From the NCBI RefSeq assembly GCF_015706575.1, contig NW_024037047.1, positions 9,180,632 to 9,244,631 on the forward strand: a stretch of 64,000 nt of DNA. The letters run 5' to 3'. The stretch's first letter is position 1. Every line of letters begins with the position of its first letter. The notes below the pieces were generated by a model. It worked only from the letters and a program-made list of their open reading frames with translations, was not told the DNA's origin and did no database searches. The stretch comes from Patiria miniata (lineage: Eukaryota; Echinodermata; Asteroidea; Valvatida; Asterinidae). The position numbers and the translations under genes were made by a program. Positions 25,901-35,900 of this stretch are shown here, piece by piece.

Positions 25901-28900
25901 TTGTTGGACTTGGAGAACAACACATAGCAATTGACATAAAATTATTTGCATGTCAATGCAGCAAAAATAGCTTGACTTCATTGTTTCTCTTTATGAATGA
26001 TTAATTTACTTACTTTGTCATGACCATCTCCATGAAACAGCGCAGCATTGGATACCGTTCCCATGCCGACAGACCTAACGATATCAAAGCAAACAAGGCA
26101 TGCTCAACAAATCTAAAATCAGTGAATCTAAAATCAACAAATCTAAAATCAGTGAATATAAAATTCTTGTTCTCCATCTTTTGGGTCTACTAAATATTCT
26201 TCGGCTTTCAATTTCACACAGATGATTAAAGAGAATCTGTCAAGGGCAGAAAAGTACGGGAAGAGGAAAACCATTTGTTTGACCTCTGAAAGTAACCAGA
26301 TTTGAAAGAAAAATAGTAGGAACAAAACAATTCACAGACAACTGGCCTCACCTATGTTGGTTGGATTGAATGCAGTGATGACAACCAATAAGATCCAGCC
26401 TTTCCAGTAGAGATTTGAAATGGCCAGACTAGGTGGTGAGTATCTGTGCAAATACAACAAAATTATTGTCAAAGGTAAACCAAAATCACACAGTCAAGTT
26501 GCCTAAGGGAATATTTTAAAACTTGGAATGTTTGGATTTTTCTAAGAGGAATATTCGTTTTTCTTTTTAAATTCCACCTTGGGTGATCTTTGGCCCTGTA
26601 ATTGGCAATTTTCAAGGAAACAAAATTTCAAAATTGCTTGTTTTTTCATAGGTATTTAGGACGTGCATACCCCTGCGGAAGCTGGATGTTTTCAGGGTGA
26701 TGGTAGGCACACAGGTTCAGCACTGCGTCAATTAACTGGATCCTCTCAACTTTCAGTACTGGAAAATCTATGAGAATGAGAAAAATAGAAACAGTGTTAC
26801 AGGATTTGAAAAAAAAATTAGTCGGCAGACCCAACTTTGATCTCGGGATTTTGTGCCCCTCAGTTTTGTTTTGTCTTAGAGTATACAAAGCGATGACTGG
26901 AAGTCGGTGTTGTAGACAAGGTTCTTGAGATGGATAAGTTCATCACAAGTCCATCTGAAGTCTTCCAGTCCCAAGTCAACTCACAAGCTATTCAAATGAA
27001 CGGTGACAAAGACATTTCTTTGTTCTGGTTCATCCCCTGTTACTTGGTTGTATGGTTGTGATCCATCACAAGTACCTTGAACATAACACTGTTGGTTTCA
27101 GGGTAGTGTGAGAAGGCTATCAACTTTAAAGTAAAAACCTGCTTGGAACCCACGGACCTAGTTCAGGGAACCCATCTGTCTTCTGTAAGTTTATGAACTA
27201 CTGACCTTCAGCATACAGCACTGCAGCTCTCTTGACTAACTTGTCCGCTAGCTCCAAGCCATCTGCGGCTGTTAATGGTAGCTCACGTGATAAGCCCATC
27301 ACTAGGACCCTCATCAATGTATCCTCCTGAACAGGCACCTCTGAGAGGAGGGACAGCAGCAACCTGTAACAGATATTGGAGTAAAGAAGATCATGGACTA
27401 TGATTACGGAGACAGCAACTAGGCAACCACTGTATCATCTAGAGATTCCCTATCAAATACTTATGTTAAACATACAGTACTTCAGCTTCTGCACAACAGT
27501 GGATTTTGAAGGACTTAGAAAGGTCCTTGTAGAAAAAATCTGAGGCTATGAAGGTTGAGAAATGACTGTGTTGATTACTTACGATCTGTCGGACTCTGGT
27601 GGCCAGTTATCTTTGCTGCAGTATGATTCAGACGGCTCCATGAACAGCACTTTCTGCAAACTACAAAGCATACAGAAAGAAGCACATGATTACTCAATCT
27701 GATGCAGGTTGAACAACTGAGCACTTCAGAAACTGATTCTGTACATCAATTTTATTCAGTTATTTTGGATCTAAAGACTAGGAGCCAGTTTTACGGATCT
27801 GCTCAGCATTGAGTTCTACGGATATCTTACCATTGATTGAAGTCTTGTTGGTTGACTTTGAACATTTTAGGCGCCACGGTGTGCAGCCACCATACTGCAT
27901 CTCTCTGCATGACGGAGGCCTGGTTCTGGAAGGCTCTCAGTACATCCATGTCTGTGTTAAGAAAAAATAGAGATCTTAGATCTGAGTCAAAACATTTCCT
28001 AATCTTTGATCTTGGGATACCTTTCCTAAACTTTGATCTCAGTGACAAACCTTTCCTAATCTTTCACCTCAGCAACATACCATTCCTGATCTTTGTTTCC
28101 AGCAACATGCCTTTCCTGAACTTTCATCTCAGCGGCATACCCTTCCTGATCTGTCATCTCAGCGACATACCTTTCCTGATCTTTTATCTCAGGAACATAC
28201 TTTTCCTGATCTTTTATCTCAGCAACATACCTTTCCTGATCTTTGATCTCAGCGACATACCTTTCCTGATCTTTCATCTCAGCGACATACCTTTCCTGAT
28301 CTTTTATCTCAGCCACATACCTTTCCTGTCACCCCTGGTGTATGCTGCCACAGCCTCTTTTATTGCTGGGCTGACGCTAAGAAGAGCAGCTAACACAATC
28401 AGGTCAGTCAGGGAAAGCAGCATACGATCCTTGACAACAACAAAAGTCAGTACAAAAATTGTTTTAATGTAAAATATACTTGAAACACAATGAAGGAATG
28501 GGTTGGGTATATCAAAAGGTGACTACCCAGGAATCTCACTCAAAGGATAATCAGAAAGTTCACAAAGGGATTGGCTAAGAGATCTTGAAACGGGGATGGC
28601 TCAGTTATCTAAGAGTCAAGTAAATGTACCTTGAATTGGGCCTCCATGTCAATGAACTGTTTGTCAGTTCTTTCCTTCATCAGGCCCCTGCAGAACGCTG
28701 GGAAGTCTAGGTCATAACGTAACGATTTGACAATCTCTCGAAACAGCGCCCTCACAGCTCGTAGATAGTCGTCTCTGTTCATCAGCAGGTCTTGGAATAC
28801 ATTGGCCAAAAACTTCAAGGAAAAAACACAAAACAACAGGCGTAATTGGAACATTGTTCAAAAAGTAAACAGAACAGATTTTTTCCAAATAATTGTATTG

Positions 28901-31900
28901 GTATCACCACAAAAACAACTTTTACCAATTTAATTTAACAATTTTTCATTTGGACTTCAGACTTATGTACATGGGTAGCAATATTGGCATAAAAGAATTT
29001 TTGGAAGACTAAAAAGTGGAAAGTGCATTAAGTGCATTTTTTCCAAAATAGTTTACTTTCAAGTTCCATAATTTCTAAGAACTGCAGGGATAAGCTGGAC
29101 ATAAAATGAGGGTTTTTTTTTTTTTGGTGAGGAGAGGTTACATTTTGGCATTTTGTGTCTTCACATGCAGTCTCAGCTCCCTCCACACTATGCCCCACCC
29201 ACCACCTACCTTGGCTGATGCCTCCGGTGAATGCTGGAAGATAGTTGCCAGTAGAGGCATGTTGTTGGGATTGCGTGAGTTAGACAACTCGTTGTAGATG
29301 GTGTGCTTCAGAAGGGTGGACAGGTTGTCAGAATGCTGGTTTAATAACTCCCTGTGAAGACAAGTTACCAGATCAAGAAATATTAGCTCATTGTGCAAGT
29401 CTGGCAAAACCTTGATATGTTGGATTTGAACTGACTAGTCCAATGAAAGTCTGATCGTTGAGGTGAGAAACACTCCAGTTCTAGCCACTTATAAGATTGT
29501 CCTAACTGACTCAGATATAGGGTCAGGGAACAGCAATCGATTCATTGTCCTAATGACCTCTGATGCAGGTCAACATTACTCTTGAGAACTATGCTAATTA
29601 CAATTGGAGCTTAGGAACTCAAAGGAAGCTTGCAGGCAATTGTCTCTCCTCATATGTGTGAGATCAGGTTTTAAGTCTAACACCAATGCAAGTTTAACAA
29701 TGTTAGCAGAGACTTCTATGCATACTTACTTCATGCTGAGCATGTAGTGATTAATGAGAGGCTTGGTCTTGAGACGAATCTTAATGAGATGACCTATGAC
29801 CTCTACATCCTCCTGGCCGTGGGTGTCGCAGTTCAGACAGACTGCCATCAGGAGCTCCTGGGCAGGCCGCGTCAGCTGCAAAGGACACAGAAAATTGACA
29901 GAGGTGAGATTCGAACCAGTAACAACTTTTTCTTTAGAATCCTGTGTTTGTGGTGATCATTTAAAAGAGGATACCGATTTTGTTTGATTTCATATCAGCA
30001 AATAAGCAGCCGTGTGATCAAATTTTCAGTAGAAGAAAAAAAAATCAACTGAAGCAGGATTAGAACCTGTCACCTAGGGAATAATGTACCGGTGCTCTAC
30101 CAACTCAGTTAACCAGCTCTGCCAGGTGAGACATCAAGCACAATGTTGGCATTCAGCAAATTGGTTAATGTCTTTGAATGGAATTACCCGATCAGATTGA
30201 CCATTGAAGTGATGTGAATGAGTACACAGAAGTTTTTTCTGTTCCGCATTTGTATTTACAGCTTGCTGCTCAACAATGGAAATGTGTTTTGCTAGTGACT
30301 GTAAACATATGCCAATGTTACTTATGCTTTTAGTTTCTACAAGTTCCAAAACAAGTTTTCATCCATAAAATTGGCAGAGGCAATCACCATGCTGAAATGA
30401 GTATACCGAAGCCGAGTTTTTGCTGTTGAGCATTTGTATTAATTTTTGCTTAAACCTGTCTTACTTGCAGTTTCTACAAGTTCCCAAATGAAAAATTTAA
30501 AAAAATAATCCAAGACCACCAGCATTTTGTACAGAATGGCTGCCATTTTGACTGGTGCATCAACTCCTCGTTGTGAAAATGTCTCTAATTAGTATTCCTC
30601 ACAAAGCTCTACTGTCTAACCTTAGGGTTCTGCAGCCACATCTCTAGTCTCGTCGCTGCTAGGAGTCGGACCTCAGGAAAGCCGCATGCCGCAGTCAAGA
30701 CGCGCAGCAGGTTCCTTGGAGTGTCCATTCCCTGCCGTCGTGTCAGCTGGTCACGAACAAAGTCTACCACGTATGTCTCTATGCTGTCCTTCAGAAGACT
30801 ATATCTGTTTTAAAAGGTCCATGAAATGAATTTTACTTGGGAACATATTTTGTGCAAATTTCTACTCCTCTTAAATGTATGAAAACTACTTGACATCCCC
30901 TTATTGGTTGATCCTGGTAAAAAGTGCACTTCTTTAAACGATTAAAATTGTCCATGCTTTTCCTGACAAATGAGGGTGCTGTTGCTGTGATGTCATTTCA
31001 GGAAGACACTGTTCAGTTTCGGGGTTTTCTGTTCAAATTGTGAACCCAAACTTTGCTCAATGAAAACATTTGTGAGAAAGCTTTGCTCACTGGCCTGTCA
31101 TGTACTGAAACATCAACGAATCACCCAAAAAAAATATCCAAAATTCTGGAAAATGTTGGTGCTGAAATAGCAGTTACTTTGAGGTTTCTACCTGAAATCA
31201 CTTTTGCTCATGAATATGCAAATTTGCATTAGTATAAACATGCCCTTAAAATGGCCAGATAAAAATCTTTTTGAAAGGGCCTTTTAATAAAAGAAAATAG
31301 GAGAAATTAAAGCTGAAAAATGTTATGGAGATGTTAAGGTATTGTGAATTGTTCATATTGTGCCGGCTCAGCCATACCTTGCAGTCACCCCCTCGGCTTG
31401 TACGTCTGCAGTCAAATCCATGTCCTCACTCGTTTGGTTGGCAGCTGACTCTGAAGACAGATCGCTGTCGTCCCGGAGTGGACTTCCACCTGAGCAAATC
31501 AAAGCAAGGTTTAGCCCATCACCAACATTATGCTCAGTATAATAGCTGCACTTACTTGGGTGGGACTCAAACCTCTAACTTACTGCTGCAGACTTGTTGC
31601 CACTCAACCATCGAGCTGGTTCAAATCCAAAATAGCAAGGATATCGCATTCAAAAACTGTTGGTGAATTTTCAGGTTGATGTAAAATTAGGTTCTGTCCG
31701 TCACTGATGTGATGTTATAGCATCTGGGGAGTGCTTGACAAGATGTCTGCGTTTGTAAGCAGGAGGTTAGTGTCACCTGAGTAGGTCTATACCCCGTTGA
31801 CACAGTAAAGTTGAGAGAGAGGATGTACATGCATACTATGCCACTTCAATTCGACTCTTTTAATACCTCAGCACACACTAACATGACTGAGTCACTGTGT

Positions 31901-34900
31901 TTAATGAGCAGCATTGATCTGATACACTGTGCCCTCTGGAGACATGCACACAATAGGGAACAAAAGATTGTATACGTCTCCACAGAACAATTTCTATAGA
32001 TGAATATGTCTCCACAAGGTTTTCACGAAATAGATATATGGATTTTACTCAAAACTAGGAATTTTCAAGGTGGCTTGATCTGTCGCAAATGGTCGAGTTT
32101 TAGAAAAGGGATATTAAGTCCGAATTTCAGCCAAGGAATTTAATTCTGGTCAAAATAAGAGTATTTTGAAACTGTACTTTCAAACTCGAAAACTTTAGTA
32201 CAGGAGAACAACGAAAAATGTCTCCACAAGGATACAAATTTCAGTATGCGTGCTTTTGCTCAAAGTGTTTGCCCAGACTAAATAGCGCAATCCTATTGTG
32301 TCCACCACATTGTGTCCACCTATGTGGCGATTTGGTGCCAATTTTTGGTAGGTACATCTGGAAAGCTTACTTTGGAGATCGGGAGTGCTGGTGGAATGGC
32401 GTAGCTGGTCGATGGGCAGCATGAGGTGACGAGGTGGCATCTTGGTGCCAAACGCTGTCTGGATGTTACTGCAGAACTCACGACAGCTGGGATGGTCTAC
32501 CCAAACCCTCTCCCCCATGGCGTCTTCGAGGAAGACCTGTGAGGAAACAAAGGAAAAATAGCAGGGGGGGGGGAAGGGGGGATCATAAAACTTCAAAATA
32601 TTAAGTTTGTAATCTTTAAATTAGTAATCTTTCCCCGATTTTGCAGTCTGGAAATTGGATGAAAGGTCCGAGTGACGCATTTCTTTCTAAACAAAAATCT
32701 AAAAAATCCCATGCCTGTTTATTGCCACTTAAGCCTATACTTTTGCCTTGTTCAGCTGGACTTGAACATTTCACAGCTTTTGACAATATTTATACTCAGT
32801 GACTCAGTCAATCAGTCAGCCAGATCTCAGACAGTCAGAGGACAGTAAGCTGGCTCTTGTGGTTCAGCAAAAATCAAAGTCCTGCCCTCTTTCCAAAAGG
32901 TAATTTTGCTTATTCAACAGGATAAAACATAAAAAAAGTGAATTTCTGTTGTCTTATAGCCTGGGACTCACCTTGACAAATGCTATGGGCCAGTTATCCT
33001 CATAGAGATAGGCATGCATGAGGAGGTTACAGGCTAGCACGGAGACCAGAGGGTTGCCTTTACTCTTGAAGCTCAAGCTGATGTCTCTTTTGAGCAGGCT
33101 GCAGACGTACTGGAATGCAAACACAAGGAAATGGGTCGTTACAAGCCCATCGTGATCACTAAGTTTAATATTTAATGAGATGACTTCTTTGGTCCATCAC
33201 ATTTGATTATCATGGCATTCTCTGACGTCTTACATCCACAACGTCTTCCGATTCAAACAGCATGGGTTTGATCTTGGCCAGGTACATCAAGCTGAGGTAC
33301 AGCTGCGATCCAGGCTTGGCCCGAGTGCTCTTCAGTGTCTTGAGGGCGCCACACAGCAGTCCGTCGATGCGGTCGTCATCTTCTGCCCCGTCAGCATCTA
33401 GGACTTGATCTAAGAGCTCTGAGGCTGGCACTGTCGGGCAAAAAATAGAGCATGTAAATATTCAACTCAAAAAGTTGAGGGGTGTGGGGAGCTGGAGGCT
33501 GGGACATACATCCACAAAATAAATTCCCAGTTTACACCCCACCATTCTATTCTCCGCCTCCCCCAACCACAAGAAACTATGTTGCAAATTTTAGAGGTCT
33601 GTGACTCAACAGAAAATGCCCGTAACTCCCTCCCTCCTTCCTCAATTCTAGTGTCCAACAGTCAAACTTATGTTAAAGTTCGCCTCAGTTCTACCGGAAA
33701 TCGACTTTTAAGAGAAAGAAAAATTGGCTACAATTGAGTTTTGAATCCTCAGGCAAACTGAGTCACCATTCTTATTGTGATTAAGAATTTGTCTCCACAT
33801 CTGAATGCCTTATATGAAACATGCAGTGATATTCTGCTGTATTTGATATTGGCCTAACGCTGCCTCCTTGTTAAATATAGTTAACAAAAACAAGGAGATC
33901 AAATAGAAGCATATTTAATGCTAAGAAAGTTTGCCTGTCTCTCACCTTCGATTGTCTTGATGCCTGGCTTGATGACATGCTCTCCAGCCCCTCCTTTGCT
34001 GCTCTCAGGCACCCCCCGACCCAGAGGGGTGAAGGTCTGGCCAGAGACCTTGGCAATCTTGTGAGGAGGTCCAGCCGAGGTGGTTGGGGCTTCCCTCTTC
34101 CATTCTGGGTTGGCGCGGAGCTCCGAGCCATCTTGCCCTCCTCCTGGGCGGGACTTGGCCCCAAGAGCGATAATCTCGCCTGCCGGTAGGACTGGCCAAA
34201 AAGAGAAAAAGGGAAAATATTCAACCTGGACATCAAAGTTGTTTAGAGAGCATGGTGTTCATAGTCCTAGTTGTAATGACAAGCATGACATATCGAGATG
34301 ATCATGGCATTAATTAGCAGTGCATCCTGCATTCTAGATTGAGGTCACACAAGAGCCTGAGCTTACTATTAGTTAAGGCAAAACAAAGTGTGAAAAGCCT
34401 TTTTTTTATATACCAAAAGGTCTGGAATGTGATAAGTCTTAGACAGCATCCCTCCACTCTTGTTCAGATTAAAGTGCCTAAAGTTTATAGGCAGAATCTG
34501 GCATCTATTCTTAAGACTTAAGTTAAGCGCTATTCTTATTCATGTAAATTGTCTTACTTGTCTTAGTCTCTTATTTTTCATTTTATCTCACCTTCAAATC
34601 TTTCAAAAACTAAATCACAAGCTATTTCAGATGAGCTCAATAACAAAAGAAGGGCATCTACATCCAAGGGTGCTGGGTCCTAAAACTAAACACGGGGTTG
34701 CTTTCTTAGCCCCATAAATGTGGCTGAAATACTGGACTAGGCCTACCACCATATTATCAGCCACAAAACCTATGAAAGGTCCCGTTGCTAGGGAGAACAG
34801 ACAATCAAATGTAATTTCATGTTAGAATTTACGCTAATGTGTGCAAATGAAGGGTCGTACTAAATAAGCGTCAACACAGTGACAACACATTCTAGAAGCG

Positions 34901-35788
34901 TCAACACAACGTCAACGCTTCCAAAACGCATTCTACATTGACAAAAAAGGCATAGAACAGAGATTTTAGGTGGGTCAGGGGTTACATTTCGTTTACAGAA
35001 ATGGAGATTTTTCTCGCGAAAAAAATATGTCTAAGCAGCACGGCCGTTGTCCCCTATGAAAATTGCAATTTTCAGATGTTTGACCTATTGATTTTAAGCC
35101 ACAATTTCATTTTTGCCCATACTGTTCAGTTGAACACTGGTTTTGTCATTTGAATGCGTTTTGGAGGTGTGTTGACGCTTCCGTGTGTTGACGCTGTGTT
35201 GACACTGATTAGTATGACCGCAAATGAACCTTGAAATTACACGAAAATATACGTCTGAAAAAGGGGGGACTAATATTTTATCACTTTAAAGAGGGCGAGT
35301 GTGTTCCTAAGCATAAATAAACTACAGACAAAGTGTAAAAATAAAAACTTGACAAAGTTCTACACTTTCGGCAGTTCGGGTACATCATGTTCCCAGTGTG
35401 GCCTTTATTTTACGGAGGTAGTCCAGTTAATTGGCCACAAGGGGCTCAGTAATGTGGTATCGAGGAAAGCACTATCTTTGAATTCCGCATCTCTGTGATA
35501 AATTATCACGGTAACGCGGTATTCAAGCTCCCGTAGCTGAGTGAGGAGGGCCAACGAATTTGTAAATACGGTAACGAAACATAAAACTGGACGATAGAGG
35601 GCGTTATTGTTTAGTTTCAGCAGATTCCTAATTTCGTTGCAACAATCGGAATAATCACTCAGACGACAAAAACAACTGCTATAATATCTAAATTTCCGTC
35701 ACATACAAATGTTAATTAACGAAATAAGAACTACAGTCATACTTCTCCTTCCTGGCAGTTTCTTTCCAAGTTGTTTGTTTCTTTCCAT
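11931..35788 (-). CDS. INTS1: Integrator complex subunit 1, complete (47 coding exons)
   Basis: INTS1 is the large helical-repeat scaffold of the nuclear Integrator complex, which cleaves snRNA 3' ends and terminates promoter-proximal RNA polymerase II. I assembled 47 exons by splice sites and similarity. They total 6,609 nt, an exact multiple of three, giving 2,202 aa against about 2,190 in human. Matching blocks run from end to end: EIIALG near the N terminus, LYLSLMYLAKIKP, NIQTAFGTKMPPR, EMWLQNPK, SNSRNPNNM, VFQDLL, QRDAVWWLHTV, QLIDAVLNLC, LLCRSRSPDFLL-type text, QSMPWLAELV, LLLPDWLKLRMIRS, DFLWACIHIPKIWQGRD, LQGRTHLNF and VVQTALKNLPEFTLLCQ. Every junction I placed is GT-AG and keeps frame; the weakest donor is GTTTGT after exon 38. 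The start at 35788 gives MERNKQLGKK; an upstream ATG (35865) opens only a 12-codon uORF. The family is near certain; a few exon edges could shift by some bases. Confidence 0.96.
14393..14760 (-). repeat. Donor-spanning tandem repeat after INTS1 exon 41
   Basis: Three copies of a unit of about 122-137 bp. On the plus strand CACTAGTG occurs at 14393, 14530 and 14656, and the exon-end word GGTAGGATAGGGAAG (14746) has cousins at 14621 (GGTAGGATAAGAAAT) and 14499 (GGTTGGACAGGGAAG). The first unit in transcript order thus includes the last bases of exon 41 and its real splice donor; the others are intronic copies. Confidence 0.7.
16460..16560 (-). repeat. In-frame 24-bp coding repeat in INTS1 exon 38
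   Basis: About four tandem 12/24-bp units of the type GCCCCACCCATTGCCCCACC encode alternating APPIAPPS. They lie between conserved helices in a stretch with no counterpart in human INTS1, and are probably length-variable in the population. Confidence 0.8.
17304..22103 (-). CDS. INTS1: INTS1 exons 25-36
   Basis: Exons in transcript order: 21942-22103, 21381-21492, 21051-21209, 20721-20793, 20365-20549, 20143-20255, 19657-19713, 19311-19481, 18479-18626, 18184-18306, 17716-17896, 17304-17576. Exons 25-29 are strongly conserved (EEGYSW, ATMHILIVHAMVILL, DTSEDALLLPDWLK, VQQMRGASGGVEFHKLL). Exons 30-35 are more variable in sequence, as in other animals, but splice in frame throughout. Exon 36 (SGLLTDWLALLDPEACQACP) restores clear similarity. 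Confidence 0.9.
18036..18100 (-). repeat. tRNA-like remnant in INTS1 intron
   Basis: The minus strand reads GGAGGTCGTGGGTTAGAGCC, a degenerate B box, in a short tRNA-like stretch of the intron between exons 34 and 35. SINE fragment likely; no intact cloverleaf. Confidence 0.3.
18655..18905. repeat. MITE-like palindrome in INTS1 intron
   Basis: The left end (CCATGGCGCTGCTTAACAG, then AGCAGAAAATTGTGCTAA) is mirrored at the right end (AGCAGAAAATCATGTGCTTA, then GCAGCGCCATGAAATTG). A related GCTTAGCAACTCCATGATAA piece lies at about 19280, just inside the next intron end. No coding capacity. Confidence 0.45.
21735..21800 (-). repeat. tRNA-like remnant in INTS1 intron
   Basis: The minus strand carries GTGACCCAGGTTCAATTCCT followed by GCCAGG, a B-box-like motif. 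The rest is degenerate. Likely a SINE head between exons 25 and 26. Confidence 0.3.
22562..27660 (-). CDS. INTS1: INTS1 exons 13-24 (middle part)
   Basis: Exons in transcript order: 27583-27660, 27206-27363, 26671-26767, 26352-26443, 26014-26074, 25699-25774, 25123-25235, 24715-24844, 24361-24522, 23719-23868, 22984-23166, 22562-22657. For exon 13 the acceptor must be TGTAG at 27661: the alternative CAG a few bases downstream would create a stop (TGA) at the junction. Exon 21 ends in a charged KKGDAKRKQ stretch whose tail and donor are repeated in the following intron. The exon 20-21 block (LNLGHMLCRSRSPDFLLD, then QSMPWLAELVNSAEGSLDVL) is the best match to vertebrate INTS1. Confidence 0.92.
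22712..22855. repeat. Near-perfect 53-bp-arm palindrome with TGACGTCA in both arms
   Basis: In the intron between INTS1 exons 23 and 24, the arm GCCTCTGTTCTGATGACGTC (continuing ACACTGTGTTTAC, then TTTCCTATGG) is mirrored by CCATAGGAAAG, then GTAAACAAAGTGTGACGTCA, then TCAGTACAGAGGC. Loop about 35 bp. It would form a long hairpin in RNA. A G-rich tract follows at about 22868-22935. Confidence 0.75.
24005..24400 (-). repeat. Donor-spanning tandem repeat after INTS1 exon 21
   Basis: GCAGTTCCAGCAGCTCC-type words occur at 24035, 24115, 24195, 24253 and 24333 (spacing 80, 80, 58, 80). The rightmost copy, first in transcript order, runs into the real exon 21 donor at 24360 and includes the exon tail (GATGCCAAGAGAAAACAG on the minus strand). 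Other copies keep exon-tail-like text such as AGAAGCTATGAGGAAGTG or AAGCCAAGAGGAAATG, each followed by GTAG. Confidence 0.65.
27831..35788 (-). CDS. INTS1: INTS1 exons 1-12 (N-terminal third)
   Basis: Coding exons in transcript order: 35743-35788, 33946-34191, 33234-33430, 32972-33109, 32371-32536, 31378-31489, 30621-30804, 29730-29875, 29210-29351, 28630-28812, 28321-28429, 27831-27951. Exon 2 is a low-complexity basic leader (GAKSRPGGG to TIEG), variable in the family. Exons 3-5 carry the first conserved helical repeats. Exon 6 is an acidic, poorly conserved linker. Exon 11 ends with RGDRKG at the start of a 30-bp minisatellite that repeats its donor. Intron 1 holds a MITE at 34853-35219. 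Confidence 0.92.
27991..28321 (-). repeat. 30-bp minisatellite repeating the INTS1 exon 11 splice donor
   Basis: About 11 tandem 30-bp units of the type CTTTCCTGATCTTTCATCTC + AGCGACATAC (plus strand), in exact register from 27991 to 28320. On the minus strand each unit reads GAAAG then GTATGTCGCTGAGATGAAAG, so the authentic donor at 28320 is reproduced every 30 bases. Units nearest the exon are almost identical and they decay with distance. Confidence 0.85.
30050..30125 (-). repeat. tRNA-derived SINE head in INTS1 intron
   Basis: The minus strand reads TTAACTGAGTTGGTAGAGCA (A box) and, about 30 nt on, GTGACAGGTTCTAATCC (B box), with tRNA-like spacing. Intron between exons 7 and 8. Mismatches in the acceptor stem argue against a functional tRNA gene. 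Confidence 0.5.
31550..31625 (-). repeat. tRNA-like remnant in INTS1 intron
   Basis: The minus strand has CGATGGTTGAGTGGCAACAA followed by AGAGGTTTGAGTCCCACCC, resembling A and B boxes. Same general class as the element at 30050-30125. Confidence 0.4.
34853..35219. repeat. MITE with ~95-bp inverted ends in INTS1 intron 1
   Basis: The left end GGTCGTACTAAATAAGCGTC (then AACACAGTGACAACAC) is mirrored by the right end (reverse complement GGTCATACTAATCAGTGTCA, then ACACAGCGTCAACAC). The similarity extends inward through GAAGCGTCAACAC and CCAAAACGCATTC. GCGTCAACAC is itself repeated several times in each arm. About 367 bp, no open frame. Confidence 0.75.
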
Positions 35789-35829
35789 CTCGGTAGTTCA
35801 GGCCACAAGCGGCAAAAAATACTTCGGAC

Positions 35830-35900
35830 TCAAACTGCACAGACAGCGCATATCGGAGTCGCCATGTTGAGTGCACATTTTGCGAGCGCGATCAGCAGAC
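35830..35900 (-). promoter_or_regulatory. INTS1 promoter/5' UTR with YY1-like motif and uORF
   Basis: The minus strand has CAACATGGCGACTCC (35855-35869), close to the YY1 initiator-type element AAGATGGCGGC common at TATA-less housekeeping promoters. Its ATG (35865-35863) opens a 12-codon uORF ending at 35830, 41 bases before the INTS1 start. No TATA box is seen. Exact TSS unknown. Confidence 0.4.

Noticed and set aside
28056-28316. Minus-strand open frame of YVAEMKDQER repeats
   Set aside because: Same minisatellite, out of frame with INTS1 exon 11 and beyond its donor. It looks like a repetitive coiled-coil protein but is intronic.
27837-28472. 211-codon plus-strand open frame with repeated PFLIFHLSD units
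   Set aside because: It is the antisense reading of the 30-bp minisatellite and of INTS1 exons 11-12. A 30-bp unit keeps any stop-free frame open; no gene is implied.
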